Source of the DNA: an uncultured Oscillospiraceae bacterium
GTDB taxonomy: Bacteria > Bacillota > Clostridia > Oscillospirales > Oscillospiraceae
Direction of reading: 5' to 3'
Assembly: GCA_944382965.1 (NCBI GenBank)
Contig: CALWOA010000013.1
Location: 1 to 64,000 of the forward strand
DNA length: 64,000 bases
The notes under the pieces were generated by a model. It had not been told where the DNA came from and ran no database searches. It was given only the letters and a program-made list of their open reading frames with translations. The stretch's first letter is position 1. Each line of letters starts with the position of its first letter. Positions 16,520 through 24,869 of the stretch are shown here, in pieces. A program made the translations under genes and the position numbers.

Positions 16520-17155
16520 ATGGAAGAAATATTGATTGCGGATTCCTTACGGTGTTACCAACAAAAGAACTGGGAAAACCCTTTTTCATTGAGAGGACTT
16601 CCAGGAGAACGGATTTTTGTACATGGCACCCGGGATCAGTGCCGGTTCCTGTTTGAGATGCTGTCTGGGCTGAGAACACCGGATGCGGGGCATGTCCAGG
16701 TTCTGGGGCAAGGCCTTTATGAACTACCGGAACACGAACTGGCTATGTTTCGTAGGGAAAAGATCGGAGCAATTCCCCAAGAAGGAGGCTTTCTCCCAGA
16801 ATTTTCTCTTCTGGAGCAGCTCCTGTGGCCGCTGCGTTTGGCAGGACAAGAAGTTGAGGTTTTGAAAGATCGAATTCAAGCGCTGGACCTGCGCTATTTT
16901 CCCACGCACAATCTCTACAATCCAGCCAAGCGATGTACCGTTCGTACCAAGAGTTTGGCTGTTCTTGTCCGTGCAACGCTGTTCCAACCCAAGCTGATTA
17001 TCCTGAACGGTACCTTTGAGAACCTGGACGCAAAGGACACAGAAATCATCTGGGAGCAGGTACCAAAAATTTGTGACCCAGGCACCTGTTTTTTATATCT
17101 CAGCAGCACCCCAATCCCGCAGCAATTTTCTTGGACCAGGCAGCTGCGAATCTAG
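16520..17155 (+). CDS. Degenerate ABC ATPase-like protein lacking catalytic motifs
   Basis: A 211-residue protein with the length and overall pattern of a LolD/MacB-type ATP-binding subunit, but with its catalytic motifs lost. Walker A is replaced by HGTRDQCRF (residues 35-43, no GKS/T). The LSGGQ signature region reads AKRCTVRTK. Walker B and the catalytic glutamate, normally LILADEPTGNLD, read LIILNGTFENLD. The switch His is missing (YLSSTPIP). The Q-loop Gln87 is kept in IGAIPQEGGFLPE. The frame is full length and follows the active ATPase by 2 bases, so it is not an obvious pseudogene. It may be a regulatory or structural partner of the FtsX-like permease at 19572. Confidence 0.75.
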   Translation: MEEILIADSLRCYQQKNWENPFSLRGLPGERIFVHGTRDQCRFLFEMLSGLRTPDAGHVQVLGQGLYELPEHELAMFRREKIGAIPQEGGFLPEFSLLEQLLWPLRLAGQEVEVLKDRIQALDLRYFPTHNLYNPAKRCTVRTKSLAVLVRATLFQPKLIILNGTFENLDAKDTEIIWEQVPKICDPGTCFLYLSSTPIPQQFSWTRQLRI

Positions 17156-17168
17156 CGGAGGAAAGAAA

Positions 17169-19199
17169 ATGAGAAAAAGAATTCTGACCAGTCTCTTGGC
17201 AGTAAGTTTGCTGCCTGCTTTATTGCTGCCAGTTTATGCTGAAGGAATACAAGAGGCAACTCAGGCGGAAACACAAGCCACAGCAGCAGTGACAACCGAA
17301 GTAACCGTTCCTACTACCATTCCCGTTACCGCTCCCACGATCACGGAGCCAATGCTTCTGGAAGAGCAGGGTCCCTTACTGGAAATCGATTTGGAGCACA
17401 AGTATGAGGGGATGGATAAGAGCTATCAGGACGGTTACACACCTACAGTAGTGGATGGAACTTTGAGAATCACCATCCCCCTTCTCAAGAAAGGAGACAT
17501 TCAGGGGCCGATTGATGTACAGCTGGATGGTCTTCCTGCCAGTATCCCGGAGGACAAGCTTCTCCTTCAGCAGATAACCATGGAGACGATCTCCCTGGAA
17601 GGCGGTGTTCTGGTGGAAAATGTTTTTCTGCTGAACTTTGAAATCCCCATCTCTGACAGTGTAACCCCTGGTTCTTATCCGATTCAGCTGAAAATCACGG
17701 ATGAAACCCTTTTAGAACCCATGGAAATTGAATTCCCCCAGACCATTACAATCCCACAGGTACAGGAAACAACCCCCTCTGAGCCAGACCCATCCGAGCC
17801 TGATCCCACCGAGCCGGAGCAAACCGAGCCTGATCCCACCGAGCCGGAGCAAACCGAGCCCACGCAACCCACGGTTCCGGAAATTCCGACGGTACTGGAG
17901 ATTGACAGCAGCCACATTTACAGCGGAATGGACACAGCCTATGAAGATGGCTATCTGCCCCGCATTGAAGATGGGATCATGCACATTGTCCTTCCCCTGC
18001 GATGCAGCGGAGCACTCTGGGATAATAAGTTGGATGCGGCAGTTTCTCTAGATTCCAGCGCAAGCTCTCCCTTTGTCGTAGAAAATCTACAGAAAACCTT
18101 CTATCTGGAAAGTATCATTCCGGAAAACAGCACAGAGCCTCAGGATATTTACCTGGTTTCCTTTGACATTCTTCTCGCAGAGGGACGAAGAAACGGTACC
18201 TATCCTGTCACTATCAATGCTTCCGGATTTGACTACAAAGGCAGTCCAATCAAAACCACCTTTACACTTTACATTACCATCACCGACGGTAAGGTCGACA
18301 AACCTGTTGTCTCTCAAGTAGATACGCCAACCGCTGAGCCAGTGGTTTACATCAGCAAAACAGTTATAGAACCAGAAGCCATACAAGCTGGAGAATCCTT
18401 TACCATGACGGTAACACTGAAGAACTCCATCACCACCAAATTCGTCCGCAATATGCTGGTGACAGTCGATACTGGCAATGTCCAAATTGACTTGGAAGAA
18501 GACAGCAATATTTTCCCTGTAGATCGGATTGACGCAGGCGGCGAGGTGGAACTGACAGTGCATTTCTCCACTGACACCTCCCTTCCCTCCGGGAAATATC
18601 CTATCACTTTTTCTTTTAAGTATGACAGCAGCAAAACGCTGAATCTCTCGTCCACAGGCGCTTCCGTTGTAGAAATCAAGCAGCCCGCCAACATGGAACT
18701 GGTGATGCCAAGATTCAGCACTTCTGTCAGCGCTGGAGAAACTGTTCCAATGTCTTTTCAGGTTATGAACATGGGCAGAAGCGCCATGTACAATGTCCGC
18801 TGTGTGGTATCCGGGTTCGGCTTTGCTCCTTCCAATACAGGCTATATCGGAACGATGGAAGCAGGAACCTCCGCAAATACGAAGGTGGATCTGTATATCA
18901 TCCCTCTAAATGCCAGCGAAGGGAACGAAAATGGCCCCCAGTACGGCCAGACAACCGGCACGGTCACGCTGATCTATGAGGACGAAGCGGGACAGGAATA
19001 TCAGCAGGAGACCACATTCGATACCACAGTGAACCGTCCTGTGGTGGAACTGCCGGAAAGCAATACCGAGGAAGAAGAGGAAGAACGAAAAGTCGGCTCC
19101 TGGTGGATTTCCATAGGAATCATGGCAGTATTGCTTGCTGGAGCTATCTCTGCCATCATGGTTCTTCAGAAGAAGAAAAAGGGAGGACGCTTCCTGTAA
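17169..19199 (+). CDS. Large membrane-anchored surface protein with repeated beta domains
   Basis: A 676-residue exported protein. Residues 1-24 are a signal peptide. A Thr-rich stretch follows, then two homologous domains that start LLEIDLEHKYEGMDKSYQDG and VLEIDSSHIYSGMDTAYEDG, separated by an EPDPTEPEQTEP linker. The C-terminal half has two Ig- or CARDB-like modules (around residues 400-600; AGESFTMTVTLKNS and AGETVPMSFQVMNMGRS). One membrane segment near 640-665 and a KKKKGG tail anchor it. I choose the ATG at 17169 (GCGGAGGAAAG upstream). Such domains with FtsX-like permeases often form export or sensing complexes; its exact role is unknown. Confidence 0.75.
   Translation: MRKRILTSLLAVSLLPALLLPVYAEGIQEATQAETQATAAVTTEVTVPTTIPVTAPTITEPMLLEEQGPLLEIDLEHKYEGMDKSYQDGYTPTVVDGTLRITIPLLKKGDIQGPIDVQLDGLPASIPEDKLLLQQITMETISLEGGVLVENVFLLNFEIPISDSVTPGSYPIQLKITDETLLEPMEIEFPQTITIPQVQETTPSEPDPSEPDPTEPEQTEPDPTEPEQTEPTQPTVPEIPTVLEIDSSHIYSGMDTAYEDGYLPRIEDGIMHIVLPLRCSGALWDNKLDAAVSLDSSASSPFVVENLQKTFYLESIIPENSTEPQDIYLVSFDILLAEGRRNGTYPVTINASGFDYKGSPIKTTFTLYITITDGKVDKPVVSQVDTPTAEPVVYISKTVIEPEAIQAGESFTMTVTLKNSITTKFVRNMLVTVDTGNVQIDLEEDSNIFPVDRIDAGGEVELTVHFSTDTSLPSGKYPITFSFKYDSSKTLNLSSTGASVVEIKQPANMELVMPRFSTSVSAGETVPMSFQVMNMGRSAMYNVRCVVSGFGFAPSNTGYIGTMEAGTSANTKVDLYIIPLNASEGNENGPQYGQTTGTVTLIYEDEAGQEYQQETTFDTTVNRPVVELPESNTEEEEEERKVGSWWISIGIMAVLLAGAISAIMVLQKKKKGGRFL
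17796..17855 (+). repeat. 30-bp tandem repeat, two exact copies, in the surface-protein linker
   Basis: Each unit begins GAGCCTGATCCCACCGAGCC and encodes EPDPTEPEQT. The two copies (17796-17825 and 17826-17855) are identical and in frame, so copy number could change linker length between strains. Confidence 0.85.
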
Positions 19200-19221
19200 A
19201 TCTATTAATGGAGGTTGGCCT

Positions 19222-19542
19222 ATGTTCGGTCCGGATTTTAATCTATCCAAGAGAGAATATCAGCTATGCAAAATTCTCTGGAAAAATCAGCCTATTTCTA
19301 CTGGAGCATTGATCGCACTGTGCAGAGAACAGATTCAGTGGAATAAATCCACAACTTTGACTTATGTACGGCGTCTGATTCAAAAAGGAGTATTGGAAAA
19401 CAAGGAATCCACCATCAGACTTCTGGTTTCAAAGGAATCAATTGACCAATACTACATCGATTCTCTAATCGAATCTACCTTTCATGGATCAGCCAGTGAG
19501 TTAGTTGCCTTTCTGGAGAAGCATTATGGAATGAAGAATTGA
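19222..19542 (+). CDS. BlaI/MecI/CopY-like transcriptional regulator
   Basis: A 106-residue winged-helix protein. The sequence follows the BlaI pattern: LSKREYQLCKILWKNQPIST, then TTLTYVRRLIQKGVLENKES, with a C-terminal dimer helix (SELVAFLEKHYG). BlaI family repressors bind operator dyads and are usually relieved by proteolysis through a membrane BlaR-type protease. No blaR-like protease gene is seen nearby, so control may differ. I choose the ATG at 19222 with TGGAGG upstream. It lies between the surface protein and the FtsX-like permease and probably regulates this part of the cassette. Confidence 0.82.
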   Translation: MFGPDFNLSKREYQLCKILWKNQPISTGALIALCREQIQWNKSTTLTYVRRLIQKGVLENKESTIRLLVSKESIDQYYIDSLIESTFHGSASELVAFLEKHYGMKN

Positions 19543-19571
19543 ATCTGCAGCCTTGCTTGAGGAGTGAGACC

Positions 19572-20606
19572 ATGACAGAACGAAAACGGGCCGGTATTCC
19601 TGAAAAGATTATCATATGGAAAGTTTCTTTTCGCACCGCAGGGCGGTATGGAAAGATATCTCTCCTGATGCTATTTGTTGGCTTTTTATTCGTGCTGACC
19701 ACAGCCAATGCTTACTCCCAGCTTTATGAAGAACTATCCTCCCCTTACGTTCTCTCCGGAAGTGTAAGCGGCCAGGCAGAGCTGGAAAAATACTACGAAA
19801 TATCTTCGATAGATGCTGCGACGCCTGTTCACAATGTAAACGCAGCCCTTTCCAGTCAAGAGTCGTCGTTATCCACTTCGATAACAGCTGTAACATCGGA
19901 CTACATGGATGTTGCTTTTTCCCAGGGAGGGGCATTTCCAGACGAGAGTAATATGCCGTTTCTTGTTCTGAATCGTTACGCTGCTGAGCACTTCACGATG
20001 CAAGACGATACTATGACTGCTGTAGCTGTGAATGACACAGTCACGATGACCATTCAGGAACAGGAGGTATCCGCTGTTATCTGCGGTATTTTTGAAGATG
20101 GATTGGAGCAGCCGGTTGTCTATATGAGCTATACCGTGGCTTCCCGGATGCTTCCCAAGGAAGAAACCATAGCTCTGTTGTTCCGGCTGAAAAGAACCGA
20201 CAACCTGGAAGAAGCTGCAAAGGAATTGGATAAGTTACATGTTTCTGTCACCTACGATCGATCTTTACCTGAACGCTGGAAATTAACCAAGCAGCAGATC
20301 TATCAGACATTTCTATCTGCGCTGGTCCTGCTTCTGTGTTCTGCAGTTCAGATGGCAGTCCAGAACAAGAAGGAGCGACAAGAAGCGCTGCCTCAGCTGC
20401 AGGCACTTTGCCTTTGCAGTATGAGTCTCTCACAAATAAAGCTGATTTATCCAATTCGTACAGTTTTTGCGGAGCTATTATGCATTCTGGCTGCAATGAT
20501 TCTTGCAAGAATTGTGGGCTACATTTCATACCTTGGGATCTTGTTTGCCCTGTTTTTTGGGTGCCTTCATCTTGCTATGATTGTTCTAATCTCTAATAGC
20601 AAGTAA
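19572..20606 (+). CDS. FtsX/MacB-like permease
   Basis: A 344-residue membrane protein with the MacB-type layout: one N-terminal membrane segment (about residues 30-50, SLLMLFVGFLFVLTT), about 190 extracellular residues, then three C-terminal membrane segments (from about 250 on). I choose the ATG at 19572 because TTGAGGAGTG precedes it; an ATG at 19539 overlaps the regulator stop and is the alternative. Such permeases need an ATPase of LolD type, and the only candidates here are the degenerate one at 16520 and the active one at 15876. It may transmit force across the membrane for envelope or peptide-resistance functions. Confidence 0.75.
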   Translation: MTERKRAGIPEKIIIWKVSFRTAGRYGKISLLMLFVGFLFVLTTANAYSQLYEELSSPYVLSGSVSGQAELEKYYEISSIDAATPVHNVNAALSSQESSLSTSITAVTSDYMDVAFSQGGAFPDESNMPFLVLNRYAAEHFTMQDDTMTAVAVNDTVTMTIQEQEVSAVICGIFEDGLEQPVVYMSYTVASRMLPKEETIALLFRLKRTDNLEEAAKELDKLHVSVTYDRSLPERWKLTKQQIYQTFLSALVLLLCSAVQMAVQNKKERQEALPQLQALCLCSMSLSQIKLIYPIRTVFAELLCILAAMILARIVGYISYLGILFALFFGCLHLAMIVLISNSK

Positions 20607-20978
20607 GAAAAACATGGTAAATGTGAAAATTCATTTGTGATAAATGTAAGTAAAAAGGCTGCGTCTGATCAAGTAATGCCAAAGACAAGAATGATGCGAC
20701 ATAGGCTTGACCGCCCAGCAAACCACGACTGTAAATTGTTATCATTTTCTCGCTCGTTTTGCGCTTATTTAGCACACACACTTTTGCGGTGGACAAAGGC
20801 CACTGATAACCTCTGGGTAGGTAAAGAGTTAATTTTGATATAAACTGCCTGATCAACAGTTTATATGCCCCAAAATCCTTATGTTGGTGCACGCATATGG
20901 GTTTGCCATGTGTTTGTTGACTTTCATCATCAGCAAGGGACAATATTTGATGAAAAAAGAATTATAGGAGGATTTATT
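20607..20978. promoter_or_regulatory. Upstream region of the second peptidoglycan-binding gene with a perfect palindrome
   Basis: ATATAAACTG (20838-20847) and CAGTTTATAT (20857-20866) form a perfect 10-bp inverted repeat around CCTGATCAA. The octamer GGTGCACG follows at 20886-20893. The same pair of elements, equally spaced, precedes the paralogue at 9460. TTGACT at 20917-20922 may be a -35 box, with a weak -10 near 20941. The first 230 bases hold nothing I can identify. Confidence 0.7.
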
Positions 20979-21479
20979 ATGAGGACCAATAAAAAACTGG
21001 CAATATTCATTTTTGCAGTAGTAATGCTGATCTCAACTTTAGTACTCCCGGCATCTGCAACATTACACGAGCCGTATTACGGACATGTCTGCGACTTTAA
21101 TGAGCTATATAATGGCTCTCCAGACAATGCATATATCAGAGCGGTGCAGTGCTTTTTGTATCACTTTCCTGATACAAGTGATATTATTGAGCAAGCCGGT
21201 GGAATCGATGGAGGATATGGCAATGGTACAGAGAGCGCTGTAAGAATATACCAAGCTTCCAAATGGTCCAACGATCCGACTCAACAGGATGGACGTGTTG
21301 GCCCGAAGACGTGGGAAAAAATAGCTGGCGACCTTGTTGACGCATATCCCGAACCCGATCTAGTTGCGTTACGTTATCGTGGTGCTGATATTATGCATGT
21401 TGATACCAGAGCAGAAGGGTATCGATACTACAACTGTGATGAATGGGGCAATCGAGATAGGTTCATCGTTCAACATTAA
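20979..21479 (+). CDS. Secreted peptidoglycan-binding-domain protein (copy 2)
   Basis: A 166-residue exported protein, paralogous to the product of 9460. Residues 1-27 are a signal peptide ending PASATL. A peptidoglycan_binding_1 domain spans about 50-115: IRAVQCFLYHFPDTSD, GGIDGGYGNGTESAVRIYQ and GRVGPKTWEKIAG. The C-terminal 40 residues are polar and differ from copy 1. The start follows a strong ATAGGAGG ribosome site. No catalytic domain is visible. It is followed by a paralogue of the lipoprotein at 12677, so the pair of genes was duplicated. Confidence 0.8.
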   Translation: MRTNKKLAIFIFAVVMLISTLVLPASATLHEPYYGHVCDFNELYNGSPDNAYIRAVQCFLYHFPDTSDIIEQAGGIDGGYGNGTESAVRIYQASKWSNDPTQQDGRVGPKTWEKIAGDLVDAYPEPDLVALRYRGADIMHVDTRAEGYRYYNCDEWGNRDRFIVQH

Positions 21480-21500
21480 CAGGAAAATGTTTTGCTTTCC

Positions 21501-21530
21501 TAAAGCACAGGGCTTCGGCCCTGTGCTTTA
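21501..21530. terminator. Hairpin with UUCG tetraloop after copy 2
   Basis: TAAAGCACAGGGC (21501-21513) and GCCCTGTGCTTTA (21518-21530) pair perfectly around TTCG. No U-run follows, so it may only attenuate transcription before the lipoprotein gene and let that gene be expressed at a lower level. Confidence 0.6.
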
Positions 21531-21564
21531 CGGGAATTTAATGTTATTTCTAGGAGATGAAAAA

Positions 21565-23040
21565 ATGAAACGCCTGACATGTTTTATATGTACTTCTATA
21601 GTTGCAATATTGTTATCTGCGTGTCAACAGTCTCCCTCCACGGATGTTGTTATCAGTAAAAATGATGGGTCGTTTGATGCCAATGTAGTACAATCTGCGG
21701 AGGAAACCCGTGCTGCAGATGCAACCGAGTCACTGTCTTTTTCTGACACATTTTCGAGTACAGATGGATCTGTAACATTTCAAATTGGAATAATGGACAT
21801 AATCCAAACGCCCAATATGCCAGTAATCGAAGTAACACCTCACTTCTTAACTGAAGAAGATGCACGCAATGCCGCAAGAGCCCTGTTTGGTCCGACTGCT
21901 GTATTTTATGAAGCGGAGCCAGCATTAAATGCGAGGTATTCTAAAGATGAGATTATCACGCAAATTAAGCGATGGTCTCCATACACTTCTGCTGATGGGA
22001 TGAAATCCCTTTTCCCGTATGGAGACGAATCAATTTGGGAATCAGATGCTCAAACCCTGCAAGAGTACATTACATATCTAACAAGTGAATTCCTGGACGA
22101 AAATTCCCCGGACTATGTACGTCCTCAATGCCAGTGGACATTCTACAAGGACTCACACTATGTATATGGAGCTGAAGAAGCTGAAAAAAAAGATACCTCC
22201 CAGGACAATGAGCAAATTTCAGCATGGACGCCCGCCGGTGATGGCTTATATAACAAATTTACAGTTGCTAAGCGAAATAAAGAAGACTTTAAGCTCAATA
22301 ACATATACGTAAGTTCGCCTTCAGGTGGCCCGTTGTTACTAGATTACGAAATATATCGGGCACAAAAAGTTAGGAATAATAAACCCACCCAAGATCAGAT
22401 TACAGCGGCTGTAAATAAAGCGCAGGACATTATTGATAAGATGATGCTGGGAACTTGGCAGGTGGAACTATCGCAAGTTGAAGAGTATATTAATGGAGAT
22501 GCTACTGAATATGTCATTCACGTAGATGCGATTCCAGTACTCCAAGGAATCCCTGCTCTTCATCGTCCTCAGTTGGGCAATTTAAAAAGCAAAGAAAAGT
22601 ATGCATCGAATTATTATTTGACTGCAGCAAACTTTGAATTTTCAGCAGATGGTACATTAATGGATTTTGTTCTCTACTCTCCCTTGGACATAAAGCAGGT
22701 TGTAAATGAAAATGTTAAGACACTGACAAAGGAAGAACTTGTCAATCGTGCAAAAGAGCAGCTATCGTTGAGCGACGCTTACGCATATGGTGCGATTTTG
22801 GATAATCTTGGAACAAACTATACCTGTACAGTTAGCATTACACAATTTGAATACGGATTAACTCGTGTAAAGGCTCCAAACACCGATGAAAGCTATTATT
22901 ATATTCCTGCAGGAATGTTCCTAGGAAATGTAGAATATTGTATACAGGATACTGGAGAGACCTTTTATTACCGTGAAAATATCCCCTTGTTGATGTTAAA
23001 TGCCGTAGATGGATCGGTCATCCCCCTAGCAAATGAATAA
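21565..23040 (+). CDS. Large lipoprotein of unknown function (copy 2)
   Basis: A 491-residue lipoprotein paralogous to the product of 12677. The lipobox is LSAC with Cys20. Directly after it comes the shared segment VVISKNDGSFDANVVQSAEE. Matching blocks continue through both proteins (FSSTDGSVTF, VIEVTPHFLTEED, RPQCQWTF, KYASNYYLT, YGLTRVKAPNTDESYYY). I choose the ATG at 21565, behind CTAGGAGATG; an upstream in-frame ATG at 21364 lies in the preceding gene. No characterised domain is recognised. The repeated pairing with a peptidoglycan-binding protein suggests that the two products act together at the cell wall. Confidence 0.75.
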   Translation: MKRLTCFICTSIVAILLSACQQSPSTDVVISKNDGSFDANVVQSAEETRAADATESLSFSDTFSSTDGSVTFQIGIMDIIQTPNMPVIEVTPHFLTEEDARNAARALFGPTAVFYEAEPALNARYSKDEIITQIKRWSPYTSADGMKSLFPYGDESIWESDAQTLQEYITYLTSEFLDENSPDYVRPQCQWTFYKDSHYVYGAEEAEKKDTSQDNEQISAWTPAGDGLYNKFTVAKRNKEDFKLNNIYVSSPSGGPLLLDYEIYRAQKVRNNKPTQDQITAAVNKAQDIIDKMMLGTWQVELSQVEEYINGDATEYVIHVDAIPVLQGIPALHRPQLGNLKSKEKYASNYYLTAANFEFSADGTLMDFVLYSPLDIKQVVNENVKTLTKEELVNRAKEQLSLSDAYAYGAILDNLGTNYTCTVSITQFEYGLTRVKAPNTDESYYYIPAGMFLGNVEYCIQDTGETFYYRENIPLLMLNAVDGSVIPLANE

Positions 23041-23127
23041 GTATACCAATTGATCAAGGCCATCATTCCAGCTTTCGGAAATGTTCAAGTCCTATCGTTT
23101 GTACGCTTTAAAAAGGCACTAGCACGC

Positions 23128-23237
23128 ACGAAAGTATCTGAAGACTCCGCTCTAGCGAAGTTTCCCCTATACTGCCCCAACTGTAAAAAGAAACCCTAAT
23201 TGATGTTGTAAAACTGAAAATGGTTGTAAGCAACTGA
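23128..23237 (+). pseudogene. Remnant of a cysteine-rich KTR-domain protein
   Basis: The frame from 23128 reads TKVSEDSALAKFPLYCPNCK, the core of the small cysteine-rich KTR proteins found near the right end of Tn916-like elements. After KK the frame shifts and continues as LIDVVKLKMVVSN to a stop at 23237. The N-terminal Cys pair is also gone. So this is a decayed copy. It supports the view that 23,100-26,640 derives from a Tn916-like conjugative element. Confidence 0.6.
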
Positions 23238-23255
23238 GCCAGACGAGGAAATTGC

Positions 23256-23299
23256 AGAGCCTGCTTCCCTATTAAACCAGGGAGGCAGGCTCTTTTTTT
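23256..23299 (+). terminator. Rho-independent terminator on the + strand
   Basis: AGAGCCTGCTTCCCT (23256-23270) pairs with AGGGAGGCAGGCTCT (23279-23293) with one mismatch, followed by six T residues. It ends rightward transcription from the lipoprotein side. The stop codon of the leftward XRE gene lies inside its loop. Confidence 0.8.
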
Positions 23300-23649
23300 G
23301 CCTTGCTTTCTATTTTGTTTCCTCTACACAGTGCATTTTTTATTGACTCAATCACAGGGATCAGGACCGTGGCTTCTTCTTCGGTACAATTCTCGGCCAG
23401 TACACATAACTGATATTGTGCTTCCGATTCCCTTGGCAGTTTTGCGTTAAATATCTCCCGAGAGTCGATCTTCAGAACCTGAAACAAGGGATAAAGAACA
23501 TCCAGTGTCGGATTTGAATTCCCTTTCTCTATGTTCATGATTGTACGTTCGTCCACGTTTATCTGCTCTGCTACCCTTTTTGGGGTCAACTTCAATGATA
23601 ACCTTGCCCTTTTGACTGTGTCACCCAGTACACGAGAATACTCCGTCAT
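23272..23649 (-). CDS. XRE-family regulator of the integrative element
   Basis: A 125-residue protein with an N-terminal Cro/C1 helix-turn-helix (LTPKRVAEQINVDERTIMNI, then a conserved GNSNPTLDVLYPLFQVLKID segment) and a C-terminal helical part. GAGGTGA precedes the ATG. The position, next to a sigma-like gene, xis and int and pointing the other way, matches the regulator found in Tn916-like elements. It therefore probably controls excision and transfer genes. The last codons overlap the terminator of the opposite strand. Confidence 0.85.
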   Translation of the reverse strand: MTEYSRVLGDTVKRARLSLKLTPKRVAEQINVDERTIMNIEKGNSNPTLDVLYPLFQVLKIDSREIFNAKLPRESEAQYQLCVLAENCTEEEATVLIPVIESIKNALCRGNKIESKAKKEPASLV

Positions 23650-23867
23650 TATTTTTCACCTCAAAAGTATTCTACAGTACATCAAGATTCATTTGAATAC
23701 GACATAATATCGCAGGAAACCGAAATATAATTCACCAACTTTATTACTCCATCTTTGATAAATCCTTCTATCATTACCCCCTTGTCAGACGTGGGTAAAC
23801 ACCCCTGCTGCCGTTCCCCGCCTCCAATTTTCTTTTACATCAGAAAACGAAGATTGGAGGTTTTTTC

Positions 23868-24359
23868 TTGTTTAATAAGCAAACATTTTACTCAGTTAAT
23901 AAGGCAGACCCTAACTCTATTGTATACTTAGGATCTGACGGACATCTCATTCGCTTGACGTGCGAAGACTTCTCTTCTCCAGAAGAATTCCGTAGCTGGA
24001 AGAAATGGTCTGATGAACACTACCATCAGTGGGAAAACGCAGACCACCTCTATGCTAACCACACAATCTCTTTGGAAAACCTGAACAGATTAACTGCCTC
24101 AGTTCTTGGTCCAGAAGCCCAGGCAGTACAAAAAGACGAGGACAAGCTAGAAAGAAGAAAACAGCGTGAGCTATTTAACAAAATTCGGTCTTGTCTTACT
24201 GACATTCAGTTTCATAGACTCTGGATGTATGCAGTTGACAAAAAAGCACTGGAAAAAATAGCAGCTGAAGAGTGTGTTTCCGTTCCTACAGTATACGAGT
24301 CGATTAAGGCTGCTCTCAAGAATGTAAATAAATTGTTAATTAATTCCCAAATACCCTAA
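23868..24359 (+). CDS. Sigma-70 region 4-like regulator of an integrative element
   Basis: A 163-residue protein. The C-terminal 60 residues look like sigma region 4: an acidic or helical part, then LEKIAAEECVSVPTVYESIK as the helix-turn-helix. The N-terminal half is element-specific (YSVNKADPNSIVYLGSDGH). Proteins of this type lie upstream of xis and int in Tn916-like elements and are thought to control element transcription. The start is a TTG at 23868, with TTGGAGG 7 bases upstream; no ATG fits. It shares its upstream region with the divergent XRE gene. Confidence 0.78.
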   Translation: MFNKQTFYSVNKADPNSIVYLGSDGHLIRLTCEDFSSPEEFRSWKKWSDEHYHQWENADHLYANHTISLENLNRLTASVLGPEAQAVQKDEDKLERRKQRELFNKIRSCLTDIQFHRLWMYAVDKKALEKIAAEECVSVPTVYESIKAALKNVNKLLINSQIP

Positions 24360-24869
24360 AATTCAGCCAAAAAATCGGCGATAAGTGAAAGGGTAGTTTA
24401 GTAACTCCCGTTCGTGTACTTTGAAAATAAAATAACCATGGTGTAAGGACGGAACCTGCATAATGAGCGACATAAGTTGCGCCGCCAGGACGACGGTATA
24501 TAGCATGATGAAATGTACTGTCCGAGCGATCTACGCAAGCTTAAATCCGGTTTGGCAAACCGGACGCGAAGAGGTATGCCGGGAATAATGATACTTGCTC
24601 ACGCCCTCCCACAGACTTGAGGGGGAGCCCTGGAATGCACGTTTTCATTTTGTGACGGTATTCTGGAGCTATGACAGCCCAGCCACGGGCGGCTTTGCAC
24701 CATGCCCTTCAAAATACAGGAAATACGTTCCCAATTCACTGTTGTTTCTGTAATTCAACGTCAAACATTTCTTCTTAACCAGCAAAAGGATATTTTTTCG
24801 TTAGCTAAGAAGAGGTGATTTGTCAAACCTACTTCGATACGAACCGACACTAAAATTAGGAGAGAATAT
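24360..24869 (+). other. 510-bp non-coding region rich in hairpins; candidate structured RNA
   Basis: No convincing gene is found between the sigma-like gene and xis. Several self-complementary segments occur: TCCGGTTT/AAACCGGA with a 3-base loop at 24546-24564, CCCTC/GAGGG around 24607-24624, and AGCC/GGCT pairs around 24680-24695. G+C content is higher than in the flanking genes. It may be a regulatory RNA, a long leader controlling xis-int, or contain element transfer or recombination sites. I do not recognise a named RNA family. Confidence 0.4.

Noticed and set aside
20593..20943. Minus-strand 116-codon frame upstream of copy 2
   Set aside because: It covers the shared palindrome and promoter region and matches no family; probably chance.
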